Below are positions 32,545 through 44,400 of a DNA stretch of 63,454 nt, piece after piece. The translations under genes and the position numbers were made by a program. The notes beneath the pieces are model-generated. The model had not been told where the DNA came from. It saw only the letters and a program-made list of their open reading frames with translations, and searched no databases. This DNA is from Bolinopsis microptera (lineage: Eukaryota; Ctenophora; Tentaculata; Lobata; Bolinopsidae). The stretch is from positions 1 to 63,454 of the forward strand of contig NW_026971783.1 of NCBI RefSeq assembly GCF_026151205.1, in the 5' to 3' direction. Within the stretch, counting starts at the first letter, position 1, and every line of letters starts with the position of its first letter.

Positions 32545-35500
32545 ATGGCAGCGAATGGAAATGTTACTGATACTTCTGGTCATAAAATCAAAATAAAATG
32601 TGGTAGCTGTAGCGGCTGGTGTTATTCTTCCAAAAACATCCGCAGCTGCTCATGGTGTCAAAACAACGTCCACGTCAAATGTTTTAAGGAAAATTTAGGT
32701 TGTACAAGCTGTTGTGAAAGTCTTATTCCTGGATTTTACGCGACTTATTATGAAATTTACGATGACTACAATAAGCTTAACGGCGCTATTCATAATCCAT
32801 ACGCTCAAAACAGTCGATGTAATCTTATTGGAGACGCCATGACCAATGAAGAGCACCAGGATTCAACATGGAGTGACATTTCTGCTTTCCTAACTCACTG
32901 TCAGTATAAACAGCAACGTAACGTGAAAAGGTCGACATCCTCTCAACTTAAAACATTTTCCATGAATATCAGATCCCTTTTCAAAAATATTGATCAACTA
33001 CGAGAAGATATAGAAATATATGATAAGTATGATGTATTGTGTTTTAACGAAACTAACTGCACACTAGGAAAATTGCCCAACGGAATAAACGACATCACAT
33101 TAAATGGATTCCATGAACCGTATATCCAAGATCCCATCCGCACAACGGGTAAAGGTGGGGGGCTTGCCATATACATACACAAACGTGTAGTTGACTCTGA
33201 TAAAATTGATGTTTACAATCCCAACCCTGAACCCTCAAATACTAGCGGCGAATTTCAATTTATCAAGATCCACCAGTGTAAAGGATATAATAGAACAAAG
33301 ATAATTGGAAATATTTATCGCTCTCCCGCTAGAAAACCTGAAGCATTTCTTGAAATTTTTAAAAGTACACTTCACAACCTGGGAAGACACTCTCGCAAAC
33401 ATATGACGTTACATGGAGATTTTAACCTAAATTTACTGAAGCACAGTAGCAACCAGGCTTGTCAAAGTATTATAGATATTGCATCCTCTTACGGTTTCAT
33501 CCAAATTGTATCACGTCCAACTCGCATAACAGACCACAGTGCCACGCTTATTGATCATATCTACACGAACAATCTTGAAGATACAATAAGCTGCAACGTA
33601 TTAACGACAGATCTGTCGGATCACTTAGCGATAGTTACTACAATTAATCTTGATAATACATCCACCAGCAGTTACCGCTCCGCATCTTATAATCAAAATC
33701 CAACTCAAACCAACGTACGTAGTTTTAATGAGGCCAACAACCATAAATTTAGAGATTTAATAATGGAAGAAAATTGGTCTGTAATACTAACAAATACCCA
33801 TGATGCTAACCAGCAGTTTGATTGTTTAAATTCGGCTTACAACAGGATTTATAACGCTGCCTACCCGACAAAAAGACAGTCCGAGCGCAGACAAAATGAA
33901 CGTGTAAATCCCAAACCATGGATACTGCCCTGGCTTGAAGAAGCTATAGAACGTAAAAATCAGGCATATCATGATTTTGTTAAGGAACCAGTTGATAGGA
34001 ACCAGCTAAAATACGACCGTTTGAAAAAGTTTTGCACCAAACACGTTGACAAAGCCAAAAACATACACTACAAAAAATTTTTTGAACAACACAAAGATAA
34101 TTCTAAGAAGCAGTGGCAGATGATTAACGGTCTTCTAAATAGGAAACCAGCTAAACCTACATCGATAAAACTGTCGGACGAAAACGGACAAGTCAGCACT
34201 CCGGCAGCAGTAGCAGAAAAATTTAATGATCACTTCTCAAACATCGCTCCAAAAATTAAATCTGAAATTAGTAGTAGGACCACTTTCGATCCTGGTGGGG
34301 CCCAGGGGACACTTCGCAACCCTTCTCCAAATAGTATCTACATAAAACCAGTCACAACTACCGAAGTTCAAGACGTTATTAACCTATTTAAGAATAAAGC
34401 TACTCTTGACACCAAAATCCAACCACTCAAAATTGCCAACAGCTGTCATAATTTTACCACTGTATTGGCCCACGTTGTTAACAGCTCGTTCGAACAAGGG
34501 GTCTTTCCCCAAGCCTTGAAAACGGCAAAAGTAGTTCCTGTACATAAAGGTGGATCTAAAACTGACATCAAAAATTACAGACCGATATCTCTACTTGCCA
34601 CTTTCTCAAAAGTCTACGAAAAGCTTATGCACAATCGAGTCATAAATTTCTTGGATACCTACAAATACAATATACTTTGTGAAAATCAATACGGCTTCCG
34701 CCCAGGTAGGTCTTGTGAACATGCACTTCTTAATGCTAAAGACAGAATTCTCAATTCAATGTCCAAAAAGCAAGTTACTTTGCTCCTTTTGATTGACTTT
34801 AGCAAAGCCTTTGACCTTGTGGATCACTCCATACTCCTGAATAAGCTCGAGCACTATGGCATAAGAGGTCTCGCTCTAAACTGGTTTAAATCATATCTTA
34901 GGAACAGAAACCAGTTTGTATCTATTGGATCCTCTGAATCCTCAGCCAACCCCATTATATTTATTTACGGTGTACCCCAAGGTTCAATTTTGGGACCTCT
35001 CCTTTTTATTATCTACATAAACGATCTTCCTCAAATATCAGAAATAGCTAATTTCATCATGTACGCAGATGATGCAAACATTTTCCTAACAGGAGAAAAT
35101 ATAAACGAGGTTTATGATAAGCTCAAAATTCTTAGCGATGTCTTAGTTAAATGGGTAGATAACAACGGTTTAGCTCTGCCTCTAAATCTTAAAAAAACGA
35201 ATTATATGATCTTTTCTCGGCAAAGAAACCTCATTTATCGCGATGTAGTAATTTCTGGTGTCACAATCAAAAGAAAAACAGAAGCCCGTTTCTTAGGAGT
35301 TATAATAGATAACAAACTGAACTGGTCGCAACATATTTCTGCCATGAAAATGAAAATGGCCAGATACATTGGAGTCATGTACAAACTTAAAAAATATTTG
35401 CCTCTGGAAGCACGTTTACAAATACATCACAGCTTTGTTCAGTCTCACCTTAATTACTGCTCCCTCGTCTGGGGTTTTGCTGCCAAATCCCATATAGAAA

Positions 35501-37211
35501 CACTATTTGTAAAACAAAAAATGGGTCTTAGAGCAATACTACACATACATACATACATACATGTTACATGGTAAGGTCTCCTCCTAGTCGTTGGAGTGGC
35601 CTGCATCACACACATCGCGTTGGCGGCGTAACATATGTCTCCACTGTACTCGGTTGGTAGCCAAAGCTTCTGTCGTGTTGTTGTCGATGTTTTCAACACC
35701 TGTAAACTTAGCAGCATCTTCGAGTACGCAGGACTTCCAGTTCTTACGGGGTCTGCCCCTTGACCTCTTTCCATAATTTGGCTTCCAGTTCAACAGAAAC
35801 CTCAGTAGTCTAGAGTCTGGCATTCTAACTACATGTCCATACCAACGTAGCCTGGCAGCACTGATGAAAGTCTCGACTGACTTGATGCCAGCCCTCCTAA
35901 GAACTTCTTCGTTGGTCACATGAAAGAACCATTTAATCCTAAGGATCCTTCTCAAGGAGGTTTGATGGAAAACCTCGAAGCGTTTCATCTGCTTTTTGGT
36001 GGTGTTCCAGACTTCAGCTCCATACAACAAGATGGTGAGGACAGCAGCCCTATAGATCCTGATCTTGGTTGGAGTCTTTATAGTTCTGCTATTCCAAATG
36101 TTCCAGAGCTGATGAAAGGCGCCATTAGCCTTCTGGATACGGACATCCAGGTCTCTGTTGATTGTCCCATCCCCACTGATAGTTGCACCCAGGTAGACAA
36201 AGTTGCTAACCTGCTCGACGGGTTCACCCTCAACCAACAGCTCAATACAATCATCCTTGATGAAAGGTCGCTGGGAGGCGCACTTGCTTACAGCCATGCA
36301 TTGGATCTTCTTTGCATTTATTCTGAGCCCAGCGTAGGAGCTGTAATGAACTAATAGATCAGTTGACTCCTGTAGGCCTTCCCCTGAGTTGTCCATAATA
36401 GCCATGTCATCAGCATAATCGGTGTCCAAAATGACCTTTTCCTCGACCGTCTTCGTCTCTTTCTGCAGCACTGCGCCTTGACTGATGATCTTGTTGGTCT
36501 CAGCCAGAAATGCAGAAAAGTTTAGGCAGAAATTAAAGACAGGAGGTGCTTGAATGTCACCCTGACCTGTGCCTGAGTTAACATCAAACCAGTCTGTCAG
36601 CTCCCCATTAACCCTCGCGGCACTCATGGTACCCCCAAAAAATGACTGAAATATTCTGACATATTTTTCAGGCAGCCCATAGTGTCTCATACTGCACCAA
36701 ATAAAGTCCCTTCTGATAGAATCGAACGCTGCCTTGAAATCGACAAAATTAATGTAAAGAGGAATGTTAAACTCAAGACAGTTATGAATAATAGTTCGGA
36801 GAGAATAAATCTGATCAAGCAATACTACCACGTTTTGTTAATTACTGGTACAAAGATGGTACACCACCAGCAAGTACCAAGTCTGGTTTATATGTACACA
36901 AAATATTGACAGTTCATAGTATCATCGTGAAGAACGCATTAGTTTTTATACATAAGCTGAAAAACTTCCCAAGTCTAGTGCCTCCCTCTATAAAGAAAAC
37001 AATACCTAACAGTGCACCAATATTTAACGTCGCCGATCCGTATTCGAGTTTTACAACTTTATGGTCAGATGAATACGGTAAACACCCTTACAATAATTCA
37101 GTATTCTACAAAGGTCCACTATTAGCAATAAACAGATATAGTGTCGCAGCAACTTCCTTACCAAGTCTCTTCAACCTTAACATCTACAAAAGGTGCATAA
37201 AAACATGCTGA
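32545..37211 (+). pseudogene. LINE-A ORF2 (C4HC3 finger, endonuclease, RT) interrupted by an RTE-like LINE
   Basis: Coding segments 32545-35542 and 36829-37211; without the insert and one duplicate of the target site they form one frame of 1126 aa. Order: C4HC3 finger (C19, C22, C35, C38, H43, C46, C53, C56); APE endonuclease (MNIRSLFKN, FNETNC, GGGLAIYI, IYRSP, HGDFNLNLL, LIDHIYTN, LSDHLAIV); RT with NYRPISLLA, LLIDFSKAFDLVDH (motif A), YGVPQGSILGPLLFIIYIND (motif B), MYADDANIF (motif C, about 35060) and FLGVIID. The C-terminal part after the break begins RFVNYWYKDG and continues to IKTC before the stop. No other lesion is seen, so the insertion probably killed a functional copy. Confidence 0.92.
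35543..36817 (-). mobile_element. 5'-truncated RTE-like LINE inserted in LINE-A ORF2
   Basis: A 1275-bp minus-strand insert flanked by AGCAATACTAC at 35532-35542 and 36818-36828. It contains an open RT-to-end frame (about 36817-35584). This has VDFKAAFDSIRRDF (motif A), GTGQGDIQAPPVFN (motif B), DTDYADDMAIMD (motif C) and a C-terminal region with FVYLGATISGDGTINRD and LRWYGHVVRMPD. A short 3' UTR ends in (ATGT)n, reading as acat repeats on the plus strand at 35543-35561. The endonuclease is missing, so it is a truncated copy. Short 3' UTR and tetranucleotide tail support the RTE group. It is a different lineage from the RTE-like element at 22706-25888 (YADD versus YSDD). Confidence 0.9.
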
Positions 37212-37611
37212 TTGATCAACAAAACGAGGGCATCACAGACGAATGGCCTAACTTTATGTTACACAATATAACGGGACTAAGGAAATCAGAGCGCAACATC
37301 AACCGTAATGCTAATAATAACTCTGTCTCAATACCATAAGCACGCCATCACAGAATCAATTTCACTGCATACCATCTCAGTTACACTGCCATCAATTCGC
37401 CAGCAAAAACGGCATGACGCTATGCGACTGATAAAAGTCGTTAAATTTTAAAATTTTGGAATAGCTAGCTAGCCGTAGCTATGCACCTGTTTCCATTCTA
37501 ACAACTCTTATAGCGCATTAATATGATAATTTCAACTAAAGGCAACTTTATATGTGCTCAGCTATGTTTTGTTCGACAAGCTCCATTATATACATTTTAA
37601 TCTTTTTATTG

Positions 37612-37800
37612 ATTGAATTAGGGTTGAGATCAGATTAAAGGGTTAAACTTAAAGTTTCGAATATTCGTTCAGGGCCAGCTAAAGAACGGGTTGAAAAAGT
37701 CACGTGACAGTCGAGTGTAGATCGAGTGATTAACCATCATCGGTATAACTATAAGTGCAAGCAACTTTTTACTTCACAGTACTTAGAATGCCAATTCACA
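37612..37800 (+). repeat. Inverted-repeat block, left (partner 61214-61406)
   Basis: From gattgaattagggttgag to tacttagaatgccaat, this matches 61214-61406 in reverse complement with few differences. It lies just inside LINE-A and directly outside the SINE block. Non-coding. Confidence 0.85.
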
Positions 37801-37805
37801 ATTTT

Positions 37806-38389
37806 GAATCTACATTCACGGCGCTAAATCTTTTAAAGCTTCTTGCACTTAATATAATTTTGCACTTAATATAATCTTGCACTAATAATACATTTTATGG
37901 CCAGGTAGCGCAGTTGGTTAGCCATTGATACATGTTTCGTATGTTTCGTATGTTTCGTATGTTTCGGCGGCGCGCGCTTCGCGCGCGAAAAGTGGCATGC
38001 AACGTATGTCAAGTTAGCCAGCTTTGCAATCGTGAGGTTGCGGGTTCAAATCCCACTGCCTGCCTGGTCGTGGGGTGAGTGTCGTTGACATTCAGCTAAG
38101 GATCGTGAGTGGTCTATGCAGTATGCAGCCCCCCGGTCTACTCAGCCGAATTCTCGAGAAATCGGGTGTGAGGGTTAAATGAGGAGCTGCACATTGCAGC
38201 AAAGTCTCGGGCGAAGAAAGTATGGTACACACTACCTTAACCGTCACTGGCTAAAAACAAATCCTTCGGCTTCCTGTAATTGGCTGGTTGCACCTGTGTT
38301 ACAATATGGCTGTTGGAATACTCCGAAGTAAAATAAGTGTCTAGATTTAAAAAAAAATCTCTACGCGAAGAGAAGCGTACTGTCACATA
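37806..38389 (+). repeat. tRNA-derived SINE block, left copy
   Basis: A tRNA-like head has a pol III A-box-like TAGCGCAGTTGG (37906-37917) and a B box GGTTCAAATCC (38043-38053). A unique body follows to the start of the 29-bp tandem array. Two ttgcacttaatataat repeats precede the head. An 88-bp insertion sits between the two boxes. The whole block is repeated in reverse complement at 53896-54480. A functional tRNA is excluded by the insertion and by lack of a complete cloverleaf. Confidence 0.75.
37925..38012. mobile_element. 88-bp mini-MITE with 8-bp target duplication inside the SINE
   Basis: GTTAGCCA at 37917-37924 and 38013-38020 flanks an insert that begins TTGATACATG and ends CGTATGTCAA. 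TTGA/TCAA ends are imperfectly inverted, and the centre has atgtttcgt repeats and a gcgcgcttcgcgcgc palindrome. An 8-bp duplication is typical of hAT-like elements. A related copy lies at about 61473-61534. Confidence 0.65.
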
Positions 38390-38655
38390 ATGGTACAGTT
38401 ATGTGGTACTGTTACGTACTGGTACAGTTATGTGGTACTGTTACGTACTGTTACAGTTATGTGGCACTGTTACGTACTGGTACAGTTATGTGGTACTGTT
38501 ACGTACTGGTACAGTAACGTGGTACTGTTACGTACTGGTACAGTTACGTGGTACTGTTACGTACTGGTACAGTTATGTGGTACTGTTACGTACTGTTACA
38601 GTTATGTGGCACTGTTACGTACTGGGACAGTTATGTGGTACTGTTACGTACTGTG
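38390..38655 (+). repeat. 29-bp minisatellite, about 9 copies, SINE 3' tail
   Basis: Tandem units of tggtacagttatgtg plus gtactgttacgtac (29 bp) follow the SINE body directly. The same unit follows the inverted SINE copy at 52596-53895. Because 29 is not a multiple of 3 and the unit lacks stops, it stays open in all frames and mimics ORFs. Confidence 0.95.
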
Positions 38656-38675
38656 GCAACTTGGTCGTTTAGCTC

Positions 38676-38850
38676 CGGACAGTCTATGCAACGTCTATGC
38701 AACGTCCATGCAACAACAAAAGAACCGTCTATGCAACGTCTATGCAACGTCCCTGCACAATGAACACTCTATGCACACTCCCTGCACGGTCAGTCTATGC
38801 AACGTCTATGCAACGTCTATGCAACGTCTATGCAACGTCCCTGCACAGTA
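38676..38850 (+). repeat. 11-bp tandem repeat (gtctatgcaac)
   Basis: Runs of gtctatgcaac with variants gtccatgcaac and gtccctgcac in three clusters. Non-coding minisatellite next to the 29-bp array. Confidence 0.9.
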
Positions 38851-38861
38851 CCATATGAACA

Positions 38862-39170
38862 CCGGCTACTAGCCGGCTAGTAGCCACTTTTGTAATAACA
38901 GCTCCTCAACTTCACATTACCAACCGGCTACTAACCGGCACTTGAAAAGTGGTCACTAGCCGGCTACTAACCGGCTACTAGCCGGCTAGTGACCACAAAG
39001 TGGCTACTAACCGGCTACTAACCGGTCACTAGCCGGCTATTAGCCGAGCTCTAAAGCAGACCTACTAGTAGCCGGTTCCAAACCGGCTACTAGCCGGCAC
39101 TTAGAAAGCGGTCACTAGCCGGCTACTAACCGGCTACTAACCGGCTAGTAACCACCAAGTGGCTAGGAGC
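38862..39170. repeat. Palindromic CCGGCTACTAGCC/GTAACC repeats
   Basis: Dense short units such as ccggctactagccggctagt and ccggctactaaccgg, many self-complementary, some spaced by ccacaaagtgg or ggcacttgaaaagtgg. The tract can form many hairpins. It recurs nowhere else in the window. Confidence 0.85.
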
Positions 39171-41103
39171 TGTTATTACAAGAGGTCGATTTTCGGTGTT
39201 TTTTCTTCTATGCCCCAAAACAATACTTTTTACCGCATCAAAAAATTTCAATCACAACCAAAGTTATATATATATATAGGTATTTATCGGTCATCGCTAG
39301 TCAATGGTCAAACAATCCAACAAATATGCTTTAGTTCCCGAACCCTGCTTCACTGAAAATATATGAATTACACATTTGAATCATTTCGGTAAATGTCAGG
39401 TCCCTCATCGTCTCATTTGATAGATCTGTTCAAATTGAAGTTTTTACGTATGAAAGAATTGTGATAAATAAAAAAGGAAATTTGTGCTGAATGAAATTGG
39501 TAAAATGACATAATCTATCAAATGACTTTAGATCCTAAATCAAATAGGTTAATAAATGGATATTTACGTAGGTTGACAAAACGTTAATTCAAAATTATTA
39601 TCATTATATGAAATTATTATATGAAAATTGATTGCTATGAAAATAAGTAATAGCTAGTTATGAAGACAATCCTTGAACACGGGATTCTTTGCAATATTGC
39701 CCCGACTTGACAGCACCAAGATATCCTTAGGATCGTGTGTTCTTGACAAAGCTTTGTTCGAGGAAATTTTAAAAATCAGTTATGTTTTAATTTCTCTTCA
39801 TCATATAGCTCTGTTATACTGTAGACATAATGGAATTTATCTAACAATGGCGACAGCGTTGTTAGTATTCGGATTCCCAGAACGATACTTTTTACCGCAT
39901 CAAAAAATACCAATCACAACCAAAGTTATGAATATAAGTCATAGCGTGAGCGTAAATGTGAGCTAGTTTTGAAATTATGACGTAGCATACAGCATAACAA
40001 CGCGCGTAGTTAAGATGTTTTTGCTCGCGCACGTGCATTTTAACGTTGCTACGCAACAGCGCAGTAAACCTTTGCTAAAATAACGACATTATTCTAACGG
40101 TTATTTTACCTCACTTCCGACGTTAATTATAAAAAATCTAAAGCCTAAATCAAAATTCTAAGAATGCTATAGCCTATTCCTATCCTTTTTCTACAACCCT
40201 GCTAAAAATGGCGAGGTTTCAACTCCATTTGCGAGCTGGGTTTGATTTCACCAGAGGGTCATTTTGAGGTCGATTTTCGGTGTTTTTTCTTCTATGTCCC
40301 CGTTGCCGGGGAAATTTCGTCAAGTTTAAATTATAGTATAGATAATAATTGCTAATTTGGTGTTTCAGTTTGGGTACTGCTCAGTGTACTGTACTGCGGA
40401 TAGTTCTGGAGACGTGATAATTTGTGTGGGAATTTCAGCCATGGACTCTCCGTATTTTGTAGAGAGCTCCTTATCATAGATTTATTATTTATTCTAACGA
40501 AAGTCAACTGTTGTAGTTATACAACTGTATGGAAGTTATTAAACTGTAAGGCCTATTCTCAGGTTTTTCGGCATTTTTACATATATTTAGAATCACAATA
40601 TGATCCCATGACAATTTTGAAAGTTTTGTTTTAAAACATTTTAAAATTACTCCAACTATTCCTCTTAACTCCAAGACGTTGAAATTATGGTTGATAGAAA
40701 GAGGAATGGTCCAAAAGGTTTAAATTATTTAAGTTGTAATAACATTATTATTAATATTATATTATATCTTACAAAATTCTGAATTATTGAACATAATAAC
40801 TGGTAACTCTAGCATTCTTATTGAGCTGGTAACTGGTAACTCAAACTGGTAACTCTAGCATTCTTAGTTAAGCTGTTGACTCTTTTACTCAGAATTTAGA
40901 ATCTTCGCTGCGATGCTGGTGAATGATTCTGAAAAGAACAAACGTAAGCAATGCGTTAGGTAACCCTACTTAACAGTTGTAAAAAGTCCGCTTTCACGAA
41001 AATGGAATATTGAGCCAAAAGCTTTACAAGACAAACTTAGTTTACTGAATTTCTTTACTTAAATACGTTATCATGAGGCTTTGCCAACCTAACAGGGCGT
41101 AAT
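39171..41103. other. Non-coding with internal direct repeats
   Basis: No gene recognised. A ~36-bp piece (gaggtcgattttcggtg onward) at 39182 recurs at 40266. A ~55-bp piece starting near actttttaccgcatcaaa at 39226 recurs at 39887. A short duplication of ctggtaactctagcattctt lies at about 40800-40865. Downstream exons of the SLC7-like gene might lie here but were not found. Confidence 0.5.
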
Positions 41104-41400
41104 TCAACATGTCATTGAACACCTACCAGATAAAGATACAAAGAATTTAGGTCTGTAATATCCTCTGACACAGACGAAATAAACTGGAACTCCAGCAAGA
41201 GTGAGTCCAGTCCAAAGTAAACACATTGACCAGTTAGTGATCCAAGGTATGATGAAAAGATAGACTCCCATCACGATTGTAGCGATAGGGTACAGTAGAG
41301 ACACCTGGTGTGGGAGGGGTCAAATAAATGGCAAAAAGATAATCAACATTATCAACCTTGCAGTAAGAATCCGATAGAGGTTTCATAACACGATCTACAA

Positions 41401-44400
41401 TCCAATACCAACAACTAGTTAACTAAAAGGTTTAAACTAACTTGTACAGGTCTCCAATACCCACAACTAGTTAACTAAAAGGTTTAAACTAACTTGTACA
41501 GGTCTCCAATACCCACAACTAGTTAACTAAAAGGTTTGAACTAACTTGTACAGGTCTCCAATACCCACAACTAGTTAACTAAAAGGTTTGAACTAACTTG
41601 TACAGGTCTCCAATACCCACAACTAGTTAACTAAAAGGTTTGAATTAACTTGTACAGGTCTCCAATACCCACAACTAGTTAACTAAAAGGTTTAAACTAA
41701 CTTGTACAGGTCTCCAATACCCACAACTAGTTAACTAAAAGGTTTAAACTAACTTGTACAGGTCTCCAATACCCACAACTAGTTAACTAAAAGGTTTAAA
41801 CTAACTTGTACAGGTCTCCAATACCCACAACTAGTTAACTAAAAGGTTTAAACTAACTTGTACAGGTCTCCAATACCCACAACTAGTTAACTAAAAGGTT
41901 TGAACTAACTTGTACAGGTCTCCAATACCCACAACTAGTTAACTAAAAGGTTTGAACTAACTTGTACAGGTCTCCAATACCCACAACTAGTTAACTAAAA
42001 GGTTTGAACTAACTTGTACAGGTCTCCAATACCCACAACTAGTTAACTAAAAGGTTTGAACTAACTTGTACAGGTCTCCAATACCCACAACTAGTTAACT
42101 AAAAGGTTTAAACTAACTTGTACAGGTCTCCAATACCCACAACTAGTTAACTAAAAGGTTTAAACTAACTTGTACAGGTCTCTAATACCCACAACTAGTT
42201 AACTAAAAGGTTTAAACTAACTTGTACAGGTCTCCAATACCCACAACTAGTTAACTAAAAGGTTTGAACTAACTTGTACAGGTCTCTAATACCCACAACT
42301 AGTTAACTAAAAGGTTTGAACTAACTTGTACAGGTCTCCAATACCCACAACTAGTTAACTAAAAGGTTTGAACTAACTTGTACAGGTCTCCAATACCCAC
42401 AACTAGTTAACTAAAAGGTTTGAACTAACTTGTACAGGTCTCCAATACCCACAACTAGTTAACTAAAAGGTTTAAACTAACTTGTACAGGTCTCCAATAC
42501 CCACAACTAGTTAACTAAAAGGTTTGAACTAACTTGTACAGGTCTCCAATACCCACAACTAGTTAACTAAAAGGTTTGAACTAACTTGTACAGGTCTCCA
42601 ATACCCACAACTAGTTAACTAAAAGGTTTGAACTAACTTGTACAGGTCTCCAATACCCACAACTAGTTAACTAAAAGGTTTGAACTAACTTGTACAGGTC
42701 TCCAATACCCACAACTAGTTAACTAAAAGGTTTGAACTAACTTGTACAGGTCTCCAATACCCACAACTAGTTAACTAAAAGGTTTGAACTAACTTGTACA
42801 GGTCTCCAATACCCACAACTAGTTAACTAAAAGGTTTGAACTAACTTGTACAGGTCTCCAATACCCACAACTAGTTAACTAAAAGGTTTGAACTAACGTG
42901 TACAGGTCTCCAATACCCACAACTAATTAACTTAAAGATTTAAACTAACTTGTACAGGTCTCCAATACCCACAACTAGTTAACTAAAAGGTTTGAACTAA
43001 CTTGTACAGGTCTCCAATACCCACAACTAGTTAACTAAAAGGTTTGAACTAACTTGTACATGTCTCCAATACCCACAACTAGTTAACTAAAAGGTTTGAA
43101 CTAACTTGTACAGGTCTCCAATACCCACAACTAGTTAACTAAAAGGTTTGAACTAACTTGTACAGGTCTCCAATACCCACAACTAGTTAACTAAAAGGTT
43201 TAAACTAACTTGTACATGTCTCCAATACCCACAACTAGTTAACTAAAAGGTTTAAACTAACTTGTACAGGTCTCCAATACCCACAACTAGTTAACTAAAA
43301 GGTTTAAACTAACTTGTACAGGTCTCCAATACCCACAACTAATTAACTTAAAGATTTAAACTAACTTGTACAGGTCTCCAATACCCACAACTAGTTAACT
43401 AAAAGGTTTGAACTAACTTGTACAGGTCTCCAATACCCACAACTAGTTAACTAAAAGGTTTGAACTAACTTGTACAGGTCTCCAATACCCACAACTAGTT
43501 AACTAAAAGGTTTGAACTAACTTGTACATGTCTCCAATACCCACAACTAGTTAACTAAAAGGTTTGAACTAACTTGTACAGGTCTCCAATACCCACAACT
43601 AGTTAACTAAAAGGTTTAAACTAACTTGTACATGTCTCCAATACCCACAACTAGTTAACTAAAAGGTTTAAACTAACTTGTACAGGTCTCCAATACCCAC
43701 AACTAGTTAACTAAAAGGTTTGAACTAACTTGTACAGGTCTCCAATACCCACAACTAGTTAACTAAAAGGTTTGAACTAACTTGTACAGGTCTCCAATAC
43801 CCACAACTAGTTAACTAAAAGGTTTGAACTAACTTGTACAGGTCTCCAATACCCACAACTAGTTAACTAAAAGGTTTAAACTAACTTGTACAGGTCTCCA
43901 ATACCCACAACTAGTTAACTAAAAGGTTTAAACTAACTTGTACAGGTCTCTAATACCCACAACTAGTTAACTAAAAGGTTTAAACTAACTTGTACAGGTC
44001 TCCAATACCCACAACTAGTTAACTAAAAGGTTTGAACTAACTTGTACAGGTCTCTAATACCCACAACTAGTTAACTAAAAGGTTTGAACTAACTTGTACA
44101 GGTCTCCAATACCCACAACTAGTTAACTGAAAGGTTTGAACTAACTTGTACAGGTCTCCAATACCCACAACTAGTTAACTAAAAGGTTTAAACTAACTTG
44201 TACAGGTCTCCAATACCCACAACTAATTAACTTAAAGATTTAAACTAACTTGTACAGGTCTCCAATACCCACAACTAGTTAACTAAAAGGTTTGAACTAA
44301 CTTGTACAGGTCTCCAATACCCACAACTAGTTAACTAAAAGGTTTGAACTAACTTGTACATGTCTCCAATACCCACAACTAGTTAACTAAAAGGTTTGAA

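Larger units (their letters stand above)
29871..37611 (+). mobile_element. LINE-A: LINE with intron-containing AlkB/SGNH ORF1
   Basis: Plus-strand LINE with ORF1 (29968-31761, needing one intron) and ORF2 (32545-37211, split by an inserted RTE-like LINE). Its borders are inferred from where the flanking inverted-repeat blocks stop (29870 and 37612). The first base and the 3' tail are not defined. ORF2 is otherwise unbroken, so the element is young. No stop/start overlap exists here: 783 bp separate the ORFs, unlike in LINE-B. Confidence 0.75.

Noticed and set aside
37899-38068. Functional tRNA gene
   Set aside because: A- and B-box-like motifs exist, but an 88-bp insertion with its own target duplication separates them, no full cloverleaf forms, and the copy continues into a SINE body.
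38390-38872. Long overlapping ORFs across the left 29-bp array
   Set aside because: The 29-bp unit has no stop in any frame, so all registers stay open; the predicted peptides are pure repeats.
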